DNA of 20,510 nt from a virus. Positions 15,896-20,510 of the stretch are shown here, piece by piece. Within the stretch, counting starts at the first letter, position 1. Each line of letters starts with the position of its first letter. Under the pieces are notes generated by a model. It searched no databases. It was given only the letters and a program-made list of their open reading frames with translations, and was not told the DNA's origin. The DNA is taken from IMG/VR virus record IMGVR_UViG_3300023174_000752, positions 1-20,510 of that record; one strand, given 5' to 3'. Made by a program: the position numbers and the translations under genes.

Positions 15896-15936
15896 TTAAT
15901 ATTTGATTACTAATTTAAGCAGAGTTGATCTATTAC

Positions 15937-16060
15937 AACTGATGTGTAATTAGTGGGCAATCAGTTCTATATTTGCCTTGTGGTGTAATGGTAACACAGC
16001 GGTCTCTGAAGCCGTTTTTCTACGTTCAAGTCGTAGCAAGGCAAAGTTGATAACTGATTG
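15937..16060 (+). repeat. Three-part inverted repeat around tRNA-Gln
   Basis: CAATCAGTT (15958-15966) is complementary to AACTGATTG (16052-16060) on the far side of tRNA-Gln. A third element, AACTGAT (15937-15943), can pair with the same left arm. Only one of the two pairings can form at a time. Confidence 0.5.
15974..16044 (+). tRNA. tRNA-Gln (anticodon CTG)
   Basis: The gene is 71 nt. The acceptor TGCCTTG (15974-15980) pairs with CAAGGCA (16037-16043), and the discriminator is A. The D arm is GTGTAATGGTAACAC. The anticodon loop CTCTGAA gives CTG at 16006-16008. The T arm is CTACG/CGTAG with loop TTCAAGT. The U1-A72 pair fits Gln identity. CCA is not encoded. It decodes CAG. Confidence 0.9.
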
Positions 16061-16068
16061 AATTAAAG

Positions 16069-16074
16069 TATAAT
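16069..16074 (+). promoter_or_regulatory. -10-like TATAAT, 6 nt before ATG 16081
   Basis: A perfect TATAAT lies between tRNA-Gln and the epimerase start. No Shine-Dalgarno sequence is visible. Confidence 0.4.
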
Positions 16075-16080
16075 ACTATA

Positions 16081-17070
16081 ATGAAACATTGTTTGGTTCT
16101 TGGTGCAGGTGGATTTATTGGTAATCATTTGGTTAATAAATTAGTCAAGCAAGGCCATTGGGTCAGAGGTGTTGATATTAAAACACCTGAATATGGCGAA
16201 ACTAAAGCCAATGAATTTTTAACATTTGATTTGAGGAAAAATAAACTGGTAATGGAGTCTTTTGATTACTGTCCCAATGGTGAAGGGTTTGATGAAGTGT
16301 ATCAATTGGCAGCTGACATGGGTGGTGCAGGTTACATATTTTCTGGAGACCATGATGCAGATGTGATGCACAATTCAGCTCTTATTAATTTGCATGTGTG
16401 CGAAAATGCCATCAAGTTTAAAACCAAGAAAGTATTTTATTCTTCTTCTGCTTGCATGTACCCAGAGCACAATCAATTGGATCCCAATAATCCCAATTGT
16501 GAAGAGAGTTCTGCTTACCCTGCAAATCCTGACAGTGAATATGGGTGGGAGAAACTTTTCAGTGAACGTCTTTATTTAGCTTTTAACCGCAATCACAATT
16601 TAGATATTAGAATTGCCAGGTTTCATAACATTTTTGGACCTTATGGGTCTTGGAACAATGGCAAAGAAAAAGCACCAGCTGCAGTGTGCAGAAAAGTAGC
16701 ACAAGCACAAGATGGTGGTGAAATTGAAATCTGGGGTGATGGTAAGCAAACACGCAGCTTTCTTTACATTGATGAATGCTTGGAAGCAGTTGAGAGGTTA
16801 ATGAATTCAGATTTCAAAGGACCTGTGAACATAGGATCTGAAGAAATGGTTACAATTGATCAATTGGTTGATTTGACTTGCAAGATAGCAAAAAAGAAAG
16901 TTGTTAAAAAACATATTCCTGGCCCTACAGGTGTTCGCGGCAGAAGATCAGACAATAAACTCATTAAAGAAAAGCTTGGCTGGGCTCCACAGATTCCATT
17001 AACATATGGTTTGCAAAAAACCTATAAATGGATTTCTAAGCAGATAAGCACCTGTAGCTCAGCTGGATAG
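16081..17070 (+). CDS. GDP-mannose 3,5-epimerase homologue
   Basis: This 329-residue SDR-family sugar epimerase has the NAD-binding GAGGFIG (8-14) and LAADMGGAGYIF (77-87). The catalytic Cys is in SSSACMYPE (C125), the Tyr/Lys pair in SEYGWEK (Y154, K158), and the second acid-base Lys in KEKAPAAVCR (K197). RFHNIFGPYG and HIPGPTGVRGR complete a sequence very close to plant GDP-mannose 3,5-epimerases. Those enzymes convert GDP-D-mannose to GDP-L-galactose and GDP-L-gulose. All three catalytic positions are present, so it is probably active. The gene runs 23 nt into tRNA-Arg, whose D-loop provides its stop codon (17068-17070). The last residues STCSSAG are therefore tRNA-encoded. A role in host or virion glycan building is inferred. 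Confidence 0.85.
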   Translation: MKHCLVLGAGGFIGNHLVNKLVKQGHWVRGVDIKTPEYGETKANEFLTFDLRKNKLVMESFDYCPNGEGFDEVYQLAADMGGAGYIFSGDHDADVMHNSALINLHVCENAIKFKTKKVFYSSSACMYPEHNQLDPNNPNCEESSAYPANPDSEYGWEKLFSERLYLAFNRNHNLDIRIARFHNIFGPYGSWNNGKEKAPAAVCRKVAQAQDGGEIEIWGDGKQTRSFLYIDECLEAVERLMNSDFKGPVNIGSEEMVTIDQLVDLTCKIAKKKVVKKHIPGPTGVRGRRSDNKLIKEKLGWAPQIPLTYGLQKTYKWISKQISTCSSAG

Positions 17071-17121
17071 AGCAGCAGATTTCTAATCTGCGGGTCACAG
17101 GTTCAAGCCCTGTCAGGTGCA
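17048..17121 (+). tRNA. tRNA-Arg (anticodon TCT)
   Basis: The gene is 74 nt. The acceptor GCACCTG (17048-17054) pairs with CAGGTGC (17114-17120), and the discriminator is A. The anticodon stem GCAGA/TCTGC encloses loop TTTCTAA, with TCT at 17082-17084. The T arm is ACAGG/CCTGT with TTCAAGC. It decodes AGA, a common Arg codon in AT-rich genes. The 3' end of the epimerase gene overlaps its 5' half. Confidence 0.95.
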
Positions 17122-17168
17122 CTGGATTAATATTCTTTTCCGAATAAGTTATAGCATGAACAATAGAA

Positions 17169-17174
17169 TAAATA
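17169..17174 (+). promoter_or_regulatory. Late-promoter-like TAAATA, 5 nt before ATG 17180
   Basis: AGAATAAATACTTTT immediately precedes the ATG of the holin candidate. It supports the 17180 start over the upstream GTG (17117, inside tRNA-Arg) and the ATG at 17156. Confidence 0.45.
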
Positions 17175-17179
17175 CTTTT

Positions 17180-17422
17180 ATGAAAGATTGTGCTTGGCTA
17201 AGAGCGTTTTTGTATTTTTCTATTGCGGCATTGCCTGCATTAATTACTGATATGAGCCAATACAAAACCTTTGCAGACATATCACCTGTAGCATTGACTG
17301 TTATTACAGCCAACGTACTGCTTCAAGGGTTTATTGCTGTGCGAGCTTATTTGGATCAATCCATAACAAGAATTCAGAAGGATAAAAAAGACAGCAAAAA
17401 GGTTGATCTAATTAATGAATAA
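17180..17422 (+). CDS. Holin candidate (two membrane segments)
   Basis: The preferred start ATG at 17180 gives 80 residues. The frame opens earlier at a GTG inside tRNA-Arg, with another ATG at 17156. Two hydrophobic segments (residues about 8-23, AFLYFSIAALPALI; about 36-57, PVALTVITANVLLQG then FIAVRAYL) are joined by a short polar loop. A Lys-rich C-terminal tail (RIQKDKKDSKKVD) follows. This is the size and topology of a small two-TM holin that would let a signal-less endolysin reach the wall. Its place at the head of lipoprotein and endolysin genes supports that role. The stop overlaps the upstream ATG option of the next gene. Confidence 0.6.
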   Translation: MKDCAWLRAFLYFSIAALPALITDMSQYKTFADISPVALTVITANVLLQGFIAVRAYLDQSITRIQKDKKDSKKVDLINE

Positions 17423-17424
17423 CT

Positions 17425-17430
17425 TAAGTA
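17425..17430 (+). promoter_or_regulatory. -10-like TAAGTA, 5 nt before ATG 17436
   Basis: TAAGTAATTAT precedes the ATG that gives a proper lipoprotein signal. It is one base from TAAATAATTAT. Confidence 0.35.
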
Positions 17431-17435
17431 ATTAT

Positions 17436-17882
17436 ATGAAAACCATATTGCCCTTCATTTTGATTCCTTTGTTAGTTGCTGGCTGCGTCACCACAGGTCC
17501 TGACAACAAAGTGGACCCAGCACAGACAGTGGAGAATGCTCTGCCTTACATTGCTCCTGCTGTTACCTTGACTTGCACCATAGTATTGGATCAAGCAGTT
17601 TCAGGCAGTGATAGAGTCGAGAAGGCCAAGATGATTAACAATGTTGCCACCATTGTGGAAGGGTTAACTCGCGGAGCAGCTCCCACACCAGATCAACTGC
17701 AAAAAGCTCTTTCAGATTATCTTCCTGTTGAAAAGACTCATTGGGCCAAGTATGTGGTGACCATCAAAGATCTGTACGCTACTCAATTCAACAAAGTGGG
17801 TGGCAACACAAAACTTGCTGTGGATGTGCTCAATGCCATTGCCAAAGGATGTAAGGACGCTACAGAAAGTTACGTAGACTAA
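17436..17882 (+). CDS. Lipoprotein in lysis cassette, 148 aa
   Basis: The ATG at 17436 yields MKTILPFILIPLLVAGC, a classic signal peptide with lipobox VAGC and lipidated Cys17. An upstream in-frame ATG at 17415 would add seven polar residues before it. The mature part begins with a Thr/Gly/Pro linker and continues as a mostly helical domain (DQAVSGSDRVEKAKMINNVA, then LSDYLPVEKTHWAKYVVTI). Two further cysteines (C47, C139) lie in the mature domain. Lying between a holin candidate and an endolysin, it may be an outer-membrane lysis factor (spanin-like) or a superinfection or envelope protein. Its length exceeds that of typical o-spanins. Its stop overlaps the next ATG (TAATG). Confidence 0.65.
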   Translation: MKTILPFILIPLLVAGCVTTGPDNKVDPAQTVENALPYIAPAVTLTCTIVLDQAVSGSDRVEKAKMINNVATIVEGLTRGAAPTPDQLQKALSDYLPVEKTHWAKYVVTIKDLYATQFNKVGGNTKLAVDVLNAIAKGCKDATESYVD

Positions 17883-18082
17883 TGCCTGCGGGAATCTTAC
17901 AAGCATTATTAAGCGCCATTTCTGGAATCTTTGGAGCCATTAACAATGTGTTTGGAGCTAAGAATACACCAGAGATGAAAAAAGCTCAAGAACAACAGAA
18001 AGAAGTTGACTTCAATAGTGAAGTGGAAAAAGCCATAAAGGATAAAAATGTTAAGAAAATTCGCGATATTCTCTCTGAGTAG
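17882..18082 (+). CDS. Small amphipathic protein in lysis cassette, 66 aa
   Basis: The first 25 residues (MPAGILQALLSAISGIFGAI) are hydrophobic and Gly/Ala-rich, compatible with a membrane-associating helix. The rest is a highly charged helix (KKAQEQQKEVDFNSEVEKAI) ending in DILSE. It overlaps the previous stop in TAATG, and its last 35 nt overlap the next lipoprotein gene in another frame. A membrane anchor plus a charged helix overlapped by a lipoprotein gene recalls the i-spanin/o-spanin layout (Rz/Rz1). However, the anchor is weak and the protein is short, so an antiholin or unrelated small protein is equally possible. Confidence 0.6.
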   Translation: MPAGILQALLSAISGIFGAINNVFGAKNTPEMKKAQEQQKEVDFNSEVEKAIKDKNVKKIRDILSE

Positions 18083-18467
18083 TTTTTTACTTTGTAGTTG
18101 CACTACGGTAACTCCTGATAAAGTAAATGATGAAATTGCTTCGTATGATGCATCAACACCTGCAGGTTATGATGTCCAAAATTCTGGATTTATTGGTTTT
18201 CTTGATGATGGGCGAGGTATTATAACACCTTTTGGTCTATTACGCTACAATACTCTTATTAAAACATACAAGATAAGGTTCAAATCATTTAAAGGTGTAG
18301 ATCTTAATGAAAATGATGGAACAGTAGAATTTACAGATAAGAAAGGCAATAAGCTTTATATCATTGATCAGCAGCATTTGGTCTATTATGCTGTTCTTAA
18401 CAGCTGGCGCAAAGATGGTAAAGAACCAGATTCTATCTGGGATAAAGCTAAAGACATAGTTAAATAA
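18048..18467 (+). CDS. Second lysis-cassette lipoprotein, 139 aa
   Basis: The N-terminus MLRKFAIFSLSSFLLCSC is a signal peptide with an atypical lipobox (L-C-S-C), the modified residue being Cys18. The mature domain (DGRGIITPFGLLRYNTL, FKGVDLNENDGTVEF, then a charged C-terminal helix) is beta-rich and not recognised. AAGGA lies 5 nt before the ATG, a real Shine-Dalgarno sequence, consistent with internal translation from a polycistronic message. The gene begins inside the previous small gene. It may be an o-spanin partner or an envelope-modifying lipoprotein. Confidence 0.65.
   Translation: MLRKFAIFSLSSFLLCSCTTVTPDKVNDEIASYDASTPAGYDVQNSGFIGFLDDGRGIITPFGLLRYNTLIKTYKIRFKSFKGVDLNENDGTVEFTDKKGNKLYIIDQQHLVYYAVLNSWRKDGKEPDSIWDKAKDIVK
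18461..18466 (+). promoter_or_regulatory. Late-promoter-like TAAATA, 7 nt before ATG 18474
   Basis: It is embedded in the Lys-stop codons of the preceding lipoprotein gene. The spacing favours the ATG at 18474 over the TTG at 18468. Confidence 0.45.
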
Positions 18468-18473
18468 TTGCAT

Positions 18474-19082
18474 ATGGGATGGTCATCCAAAGACAATGCA
18501 CTGCCCAGAAGAACACCTGCACCTACTTCCATACCTATCCCTGTACCACCCAAACAAACACCACAAAACACAGCTCAAGTATTGCCTTTGAATCAGGAAA
18601 AAACAGATTTGAGTGTATTGGATGAGAGAAGTGCAAAAAATGTGGCTACACTGCATCACAAAGTGCAGCAAGTTTTTAAAAATTGGATTGCTGAATGTCA
18701 AATTTTAGCCAAAGCATATAATTATGAATACAAAGCGATTTCAGGCAACAGAACTTGGGAAGAACAAGCCAAGATTTACGCACAAGGCAGAACTGCGCCC
18801 GGTACAATAGTTACTAATGCAAAGCCTGGGTACAGCAACCATAATTATGGAATTGCTGTGGACATGGGTGTATTTGCAAATGGAAAATACTTGGATGCAT
18901 CAAACCCTGTGAAAGCAGAAGCATTTCACCGTGAAGCAGCAAAAATAGCTGAAAAATATAATATTGAATGGGGTGGCAGTTGGAAAACTTTTAAAGATTA
19001 TCCTCATTTTGAATACATAACTGGTAAAACACTGGCTCAACTCAGACAATTGGTCACAGAAGGCAAAGATATTCTCGCATAA
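18474..19082 (+). CDS. Endolysin, M15 L-Ala-D-Glu peptidase (VanY/T5-endolysin-like)
   Basis: The 202-residue endolysin has an N-terminal Pro-rich tail (residues about 10-32, PRRTPAPTSIPIPVPPK) and a peptidase domain. The M15 zinc motif is SNHNYGIAVDMG, with ligands H123 and D130. The second motif DYPHFE supplies D175 and H178 with the D-x-x-H spacing of the T5-type endolysin. GNRTWEEQ (R93) is also family-typical. The predicted reaction is cleavage of the L-alanyl-D-glutamate bond of peptidoglycan stems. There is no signal peptide or membrane segment, so export needs a holin, and the candidate at 17180 fits. The ATG at 18474 is preferred. The Pro/Thr tail could be a linker or wall-contact arm; its function is unknown. 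Confidence 0.9.
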   Translation: MGWSSKDNALPRRTPAPTSIPIPVPPKQTPQNTAQVLPLNQEKTDLSVLDERSAKNVATLHHKVQQVFKNWIAECQILAKAYNYEYKAISGNRTWEEQAKIYAQGRTAPGTIVTNAKPGYSNHNYGIAVDMGVFANGKYLDASNPVKAEAFHREAAKIAEKYNIEWGGSWKTFKDYPHFEYITGKTLAQLRQLVTEGKDILA

Positions 19083-19085
19083 ATA
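19080..19085 (+). promoter_or_regulatory. Late-promoter-like TAAATA, 5 nt before ATG 19091
   Basis: It overlaps the endolysin stop codon (CATAAATAAT). No Shine-Dalgarno sequence follows. Confidence 0.45.
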
Positions 19086-19090
19086 ATTGT

Positions 19091-19237
19091 ATGACCTTCA
19101 AAGAGTTCTACAAGAAAATAAAGAAGAAAAAAAGCAAATTGCCCCAAGCTAACAACATTCACACAGATACTTCTAACATGCCCAACACTGCTGCTTTGCC
19201 TGCTGCTACTGCAGGCAATCAACCCAGATTGTCTTAA
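19091..19237 (+). CDS. Small basic protein, 48 aa
   Basis: The 48-residue frame begins MTFKEFYKKIKKKKSKLP, continues with a polar Asn/Thr/Ser stretch and ends PAATAGNQPRLS. The N-terminal 17 residues are very basic and possibly helical; the rest looks disordered. It follows the endolysin with a TAAATA element 5 nt before its ATG. The start layout matches the other genes of the window, which argues that it is real. Function unknown. A DNA-, RNA- or membrane-binding role is possible but unsupported. Confidence 0.55.
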   Translation: MTFKEFYKKIKKKKSKLPQANNIHTDTSNMPNTAALPAATAGNQPRLS

Positions 19238-19263
19238 CAGTTGAATTAATAAACACGGGTCGC

Positions 19264-19269
19264 TAATAT
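19264..19269 (+). promoter_or_regulatory. -10-like TAATAT, 6 nt before ATG 19276
   Basis: It lies in the 38-nt gap between the basic protein and the dehydratase, followed by an AT-only spacer. There is no Shine-Dalgarno sequence. Confidence 0.4.
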
Positions 19270-19275
19270 TATTAT

Positions 19276-20244
19276 ATGCCGAAAATACTTGTCACAGGTG
19301 GCTATGGATTCATAGGTACCCATTTTCTCATACGTCTCTTAGAAGATACAGATTTTGTTGTGTACAATGTTGATTGTGAATCCTATGCAGCTAATAAAGA
19401 CAACATAAAAATGTATCTCAAGTACAATAAACAATACCGCAGAAGACTCAAACTGTTTAAAAAAGACATATCTAATAAGAAGCAATTGGATGCATTGTTT
19501 GCAAAAATTAAGCCAGATTATGTGGTTAATATTGCAGCTGAATCTCATGTGGATAACAGCATCACAGGACCTGCACCTTTTATTCATTCTAATATTGTGG
19601 GCACATTTAATTTACTAGAGTGTTCCAGGAAGTATGATGTGAGCAAATACATTCAAGTGAGCACAGATGAAGTGTATGGGCAGTTGCATGATTTAAATGA
19701 TGCTCATTTCAAAGAGAATGACAGCTTGCATCCTAGCTCTGTGTATTCAGCTTCTAAAGCTTCTGCAGATTTATTAGCTCTGTCTTATTTCAAGACATTC
19801 AAGCTTGATGTGTGTGTTACTCGTTGCTGCAATAACTATGGCCCTTATCAGCACAAGGAGAAACTGTTACCCAAGACTATTCTCAATGCTTTGGGTAATT
19901 TACCAATTCCAGTGTATGGCAAAGGTGAAAACATGAGAGAATGGATACATGTGCAAGACCATTGCAAAGGCATTCTTGCTGTTCTCAATGAAGGTGTACC
20001 AGGTGAAATATACAACATTGGCACTGGCACAGTTTTGACAAATATCAAGCTTGTTAAACAGGTAATTGAGTTAACAGAGAGAAAAGAAGATCTTATTGAA
20101 TTTGTTGAAGACAGAAAAGGACATGATTTTATATATGCTACCAACAGTGACAAGATTGCCAGTGAATTGAAATGGCTACCCAAGATAGATTTTCAGGAGG
20201 GGTTGAAGCAAACAATTGCATGGTATAAAAAACAGTTGAATTAA
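19276..20244 (+). CDS. rfbB: dTDP-glucose 4,6-dehydratase (RmlB/RfbB-like)
   Basis: This 322-residue extended-SDR enzyme has the NAD-binding TGGYGFIG (7-14), NIAAESHVDNSITGP (85-99) and the catalytic triad T130-D131-E132 in QVSTDEVYG. YSASK carries Y157 and K161, followed by CCNNYGPYQHKEKLLPK, REWIHVQDH and GHDFIYATN. These are the family signatures of dTDP-glucose 4,6-dehydratase, which makes dTDP-4-keto-6-deoxyglucose, the precursor of rhamnose and other deoxysugars. It is slightly shorter than the bacterial norm of about 350. No RmlA, RmlC or RmlD is in the window, so the product may be used by host enzymes or by genes outside. With the 3,5-epimerase it suggests phage-directed glycan synthesis. 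A related CDP- or GDP-sugar dehydratase is a lesser alternative. Confidence 0.85.
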   Translation: MPKILVTGGYGFIGTHFLIRLLEDTDFVVYNVDCESYAANKDNIKMYLKYNKQYRRRLKLFKKDISNKKQLDALFAKIKPDYVVNIAAESHVDNSITGPAPFIHSNIVGTFNLLECSRKYDVSKYIQVSTDEVYGQLHDLNDAHFKENDSLHPSSVYSASKASADLLALSYFKTFKLDVCVTRCCNNYGPYQHKEKLLPKTILNALGNLPIPVYGKGENMREWIHVQDHCKGILAVLNEGVPGEIYNIGTGTVLTNIKLVKQVIELTERKEDLIEFVEDRKGHDFIYATNSDKIASELKWLPKIDFQEGLKQTIAWYKKQLN

Positions 20245-20285
20245 TTAACTATACATGCATAATTAATTATAGTTCATTAACAACT

Positions 20286-20510
20286 GGGGCTGTAATGGTA
20301 TCGATTGAACAGTGGAGTTTGCAAGAGCAAGTACCGGGGCATGCCGGTTTACCAATAGCAAAACAACATTAAATGCCGAAGATAACTTCGACATGGCCAT
20401 GAGTCTAGAAGAAGCTGATGCAATCCTTGCAACAGCAGGCTTTGTTGATTCAGAAGCCACACTCGAGCTAGTTTAACTACTCGATCGTTCTACTGTAGAT
20501 TAAAGCTTGT
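20286..20510 (+). ncRNA. ssrA: tmRNA (transfer-messenger RNA), 3' end beyond window
   Basis: The sequence GGGGCTGTAATGGTATCGA at 20286 is the conserved 5' end of one-piece tmRNAs (tRNA-like acceptor and D-loop half). A stem ACCGG/CCGGT (20333-20337 with 20344-20348), containing the conserved GGCATGCC, fits pseudoknot 1. After the A-rich AACAACATTAAAT comes a resume codon GCC at 20375 and an open tag frame to the TAA at 20474-20476. The sequence after the stop would form helix 5 and later pseudoknots. The 3' tRNA-like half (T arm, CCA side) lies past the window edge, so the molecule is incomplete here. A TATAGT (20268-20273) upstream could be a -10 box for a precursor with a short leader. Confidence 0.85.
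20375..20476 (+). other. tmRNA tag reading frame (33 codons, then TAA)
   Basis: From the GCC resume codon the frame reads AEDNFDMAMSLEEADAI, then LATAGFVDSEA, then TLELV and TAA. No ATG, GTG or TTG start in this frame lies close upstream, so it is a tag rather than a normal gene. It has nine acidic and no basic residues and ends LELV rather than the common LAA. The exact resume codon is inferred from alignment to known tmRNA layout. Confidence 0.7.

Noticed and set aside
20247-20274. AT-rich stem AACTATA/TATAGTT as terminator after rfbB
   Set aside because: Seven AT-rich pairs with a 14-nt loop and no U-tract make a weak terminator. It may be part of the tmRNA upstream region.
20263-20460. 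Minus-strand 65-aa frame over the tmRNA
   Set aside because: It is antisense to a conserved RNA with no start signal and no family resemblance.

Overview
The window looks like the late/structural half of a large tailed bacteriophage, most like the marine T4-type myoviruses (cyanophage or pelagiphage relatives). The reasons are a long run of tail-fibre and adhesin genes, a holin/lipoprotein/endolysin cassette, T4-late-like TAAATA elements in front of genes, many small overlapping genes, three tRNA genes and a tmRNA. The DNA is AT-rich. The host is not identified. The tmRNA tag opens with AEDNF, which recalls alphaproteobacterial tags, but that is only a hint.

Layout. (1) 1-8321, plus strand: five tail or virion-surface proteins. 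Three of them (the partial gene at the left edge, 1112-3748 and 6996-8321) share one plan: a unique N-terminal part, a long Thr-Pro repeat, then a Gly-rich C-terminal domain like gp38-type phage adhesins. Between them lie a protein with a lectin-like region (3773-5527) and an NHL/beta-propeller-like protein (5527-6996). (2) 8363-10931: two tandem fibre proteins that share an N-terminal Mtd-like attachment domain. (3) 10972-14597: small, mostly unknown genes, with a PD-(D/E)XK nuclease, a dCMP deaminase-like enzyme and a probable redox or zinc-binding CxxC pair. One gene (13906-14205) is on the minus strand. (4) 14598-15884: two class I methyltransferases on the minus strand, with tRNA-Tyr between them. 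(5) 15974-17121: tRNA-Gln, a GDP-mannose 3,5-epimerase homologue and tRNA-Arg. The epimerase gene ends inside tRNA-Arg. (6) 17180-19237: lysis cassette with a two-TM holin candidate, two lipoproteins, a small amphipathic protein, an M15 L-Ala-D-Glu peptidase-type endolysin and a 48-aa basic protein. (7) 19276-20244: dTDP-glucose 4,6-dehydratase. (8) 20286 to the window end: the 5' part of a tmRNA with an unusually long acidic tag.

How it works together. Most of the window would act late in infection: host recognition (adhesins and fibres), lysis, and probably glycan or nucleotide-sugar tailoring (epimerase, dehydratase, two methyltransferases). The nuclease and deaminase serve nucleotide and DNA metabolism.

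The most striking system-level pattern is at gene starts. Nearly every gene that does not abut or overlap an upstream gene has a -10-like hexamer (TAAATA, TAATAT, TATAAT or TAAGTA) 5-7 nt before its ATG and no Shine-Dalgarno sequence. Genes that overlap or abut a predecessor lack the hexamer. This spacing puts the expected transcription start on or beside the ATG, so many late messages may be leaderless. No intergenic stretch exceeds 300 bases.
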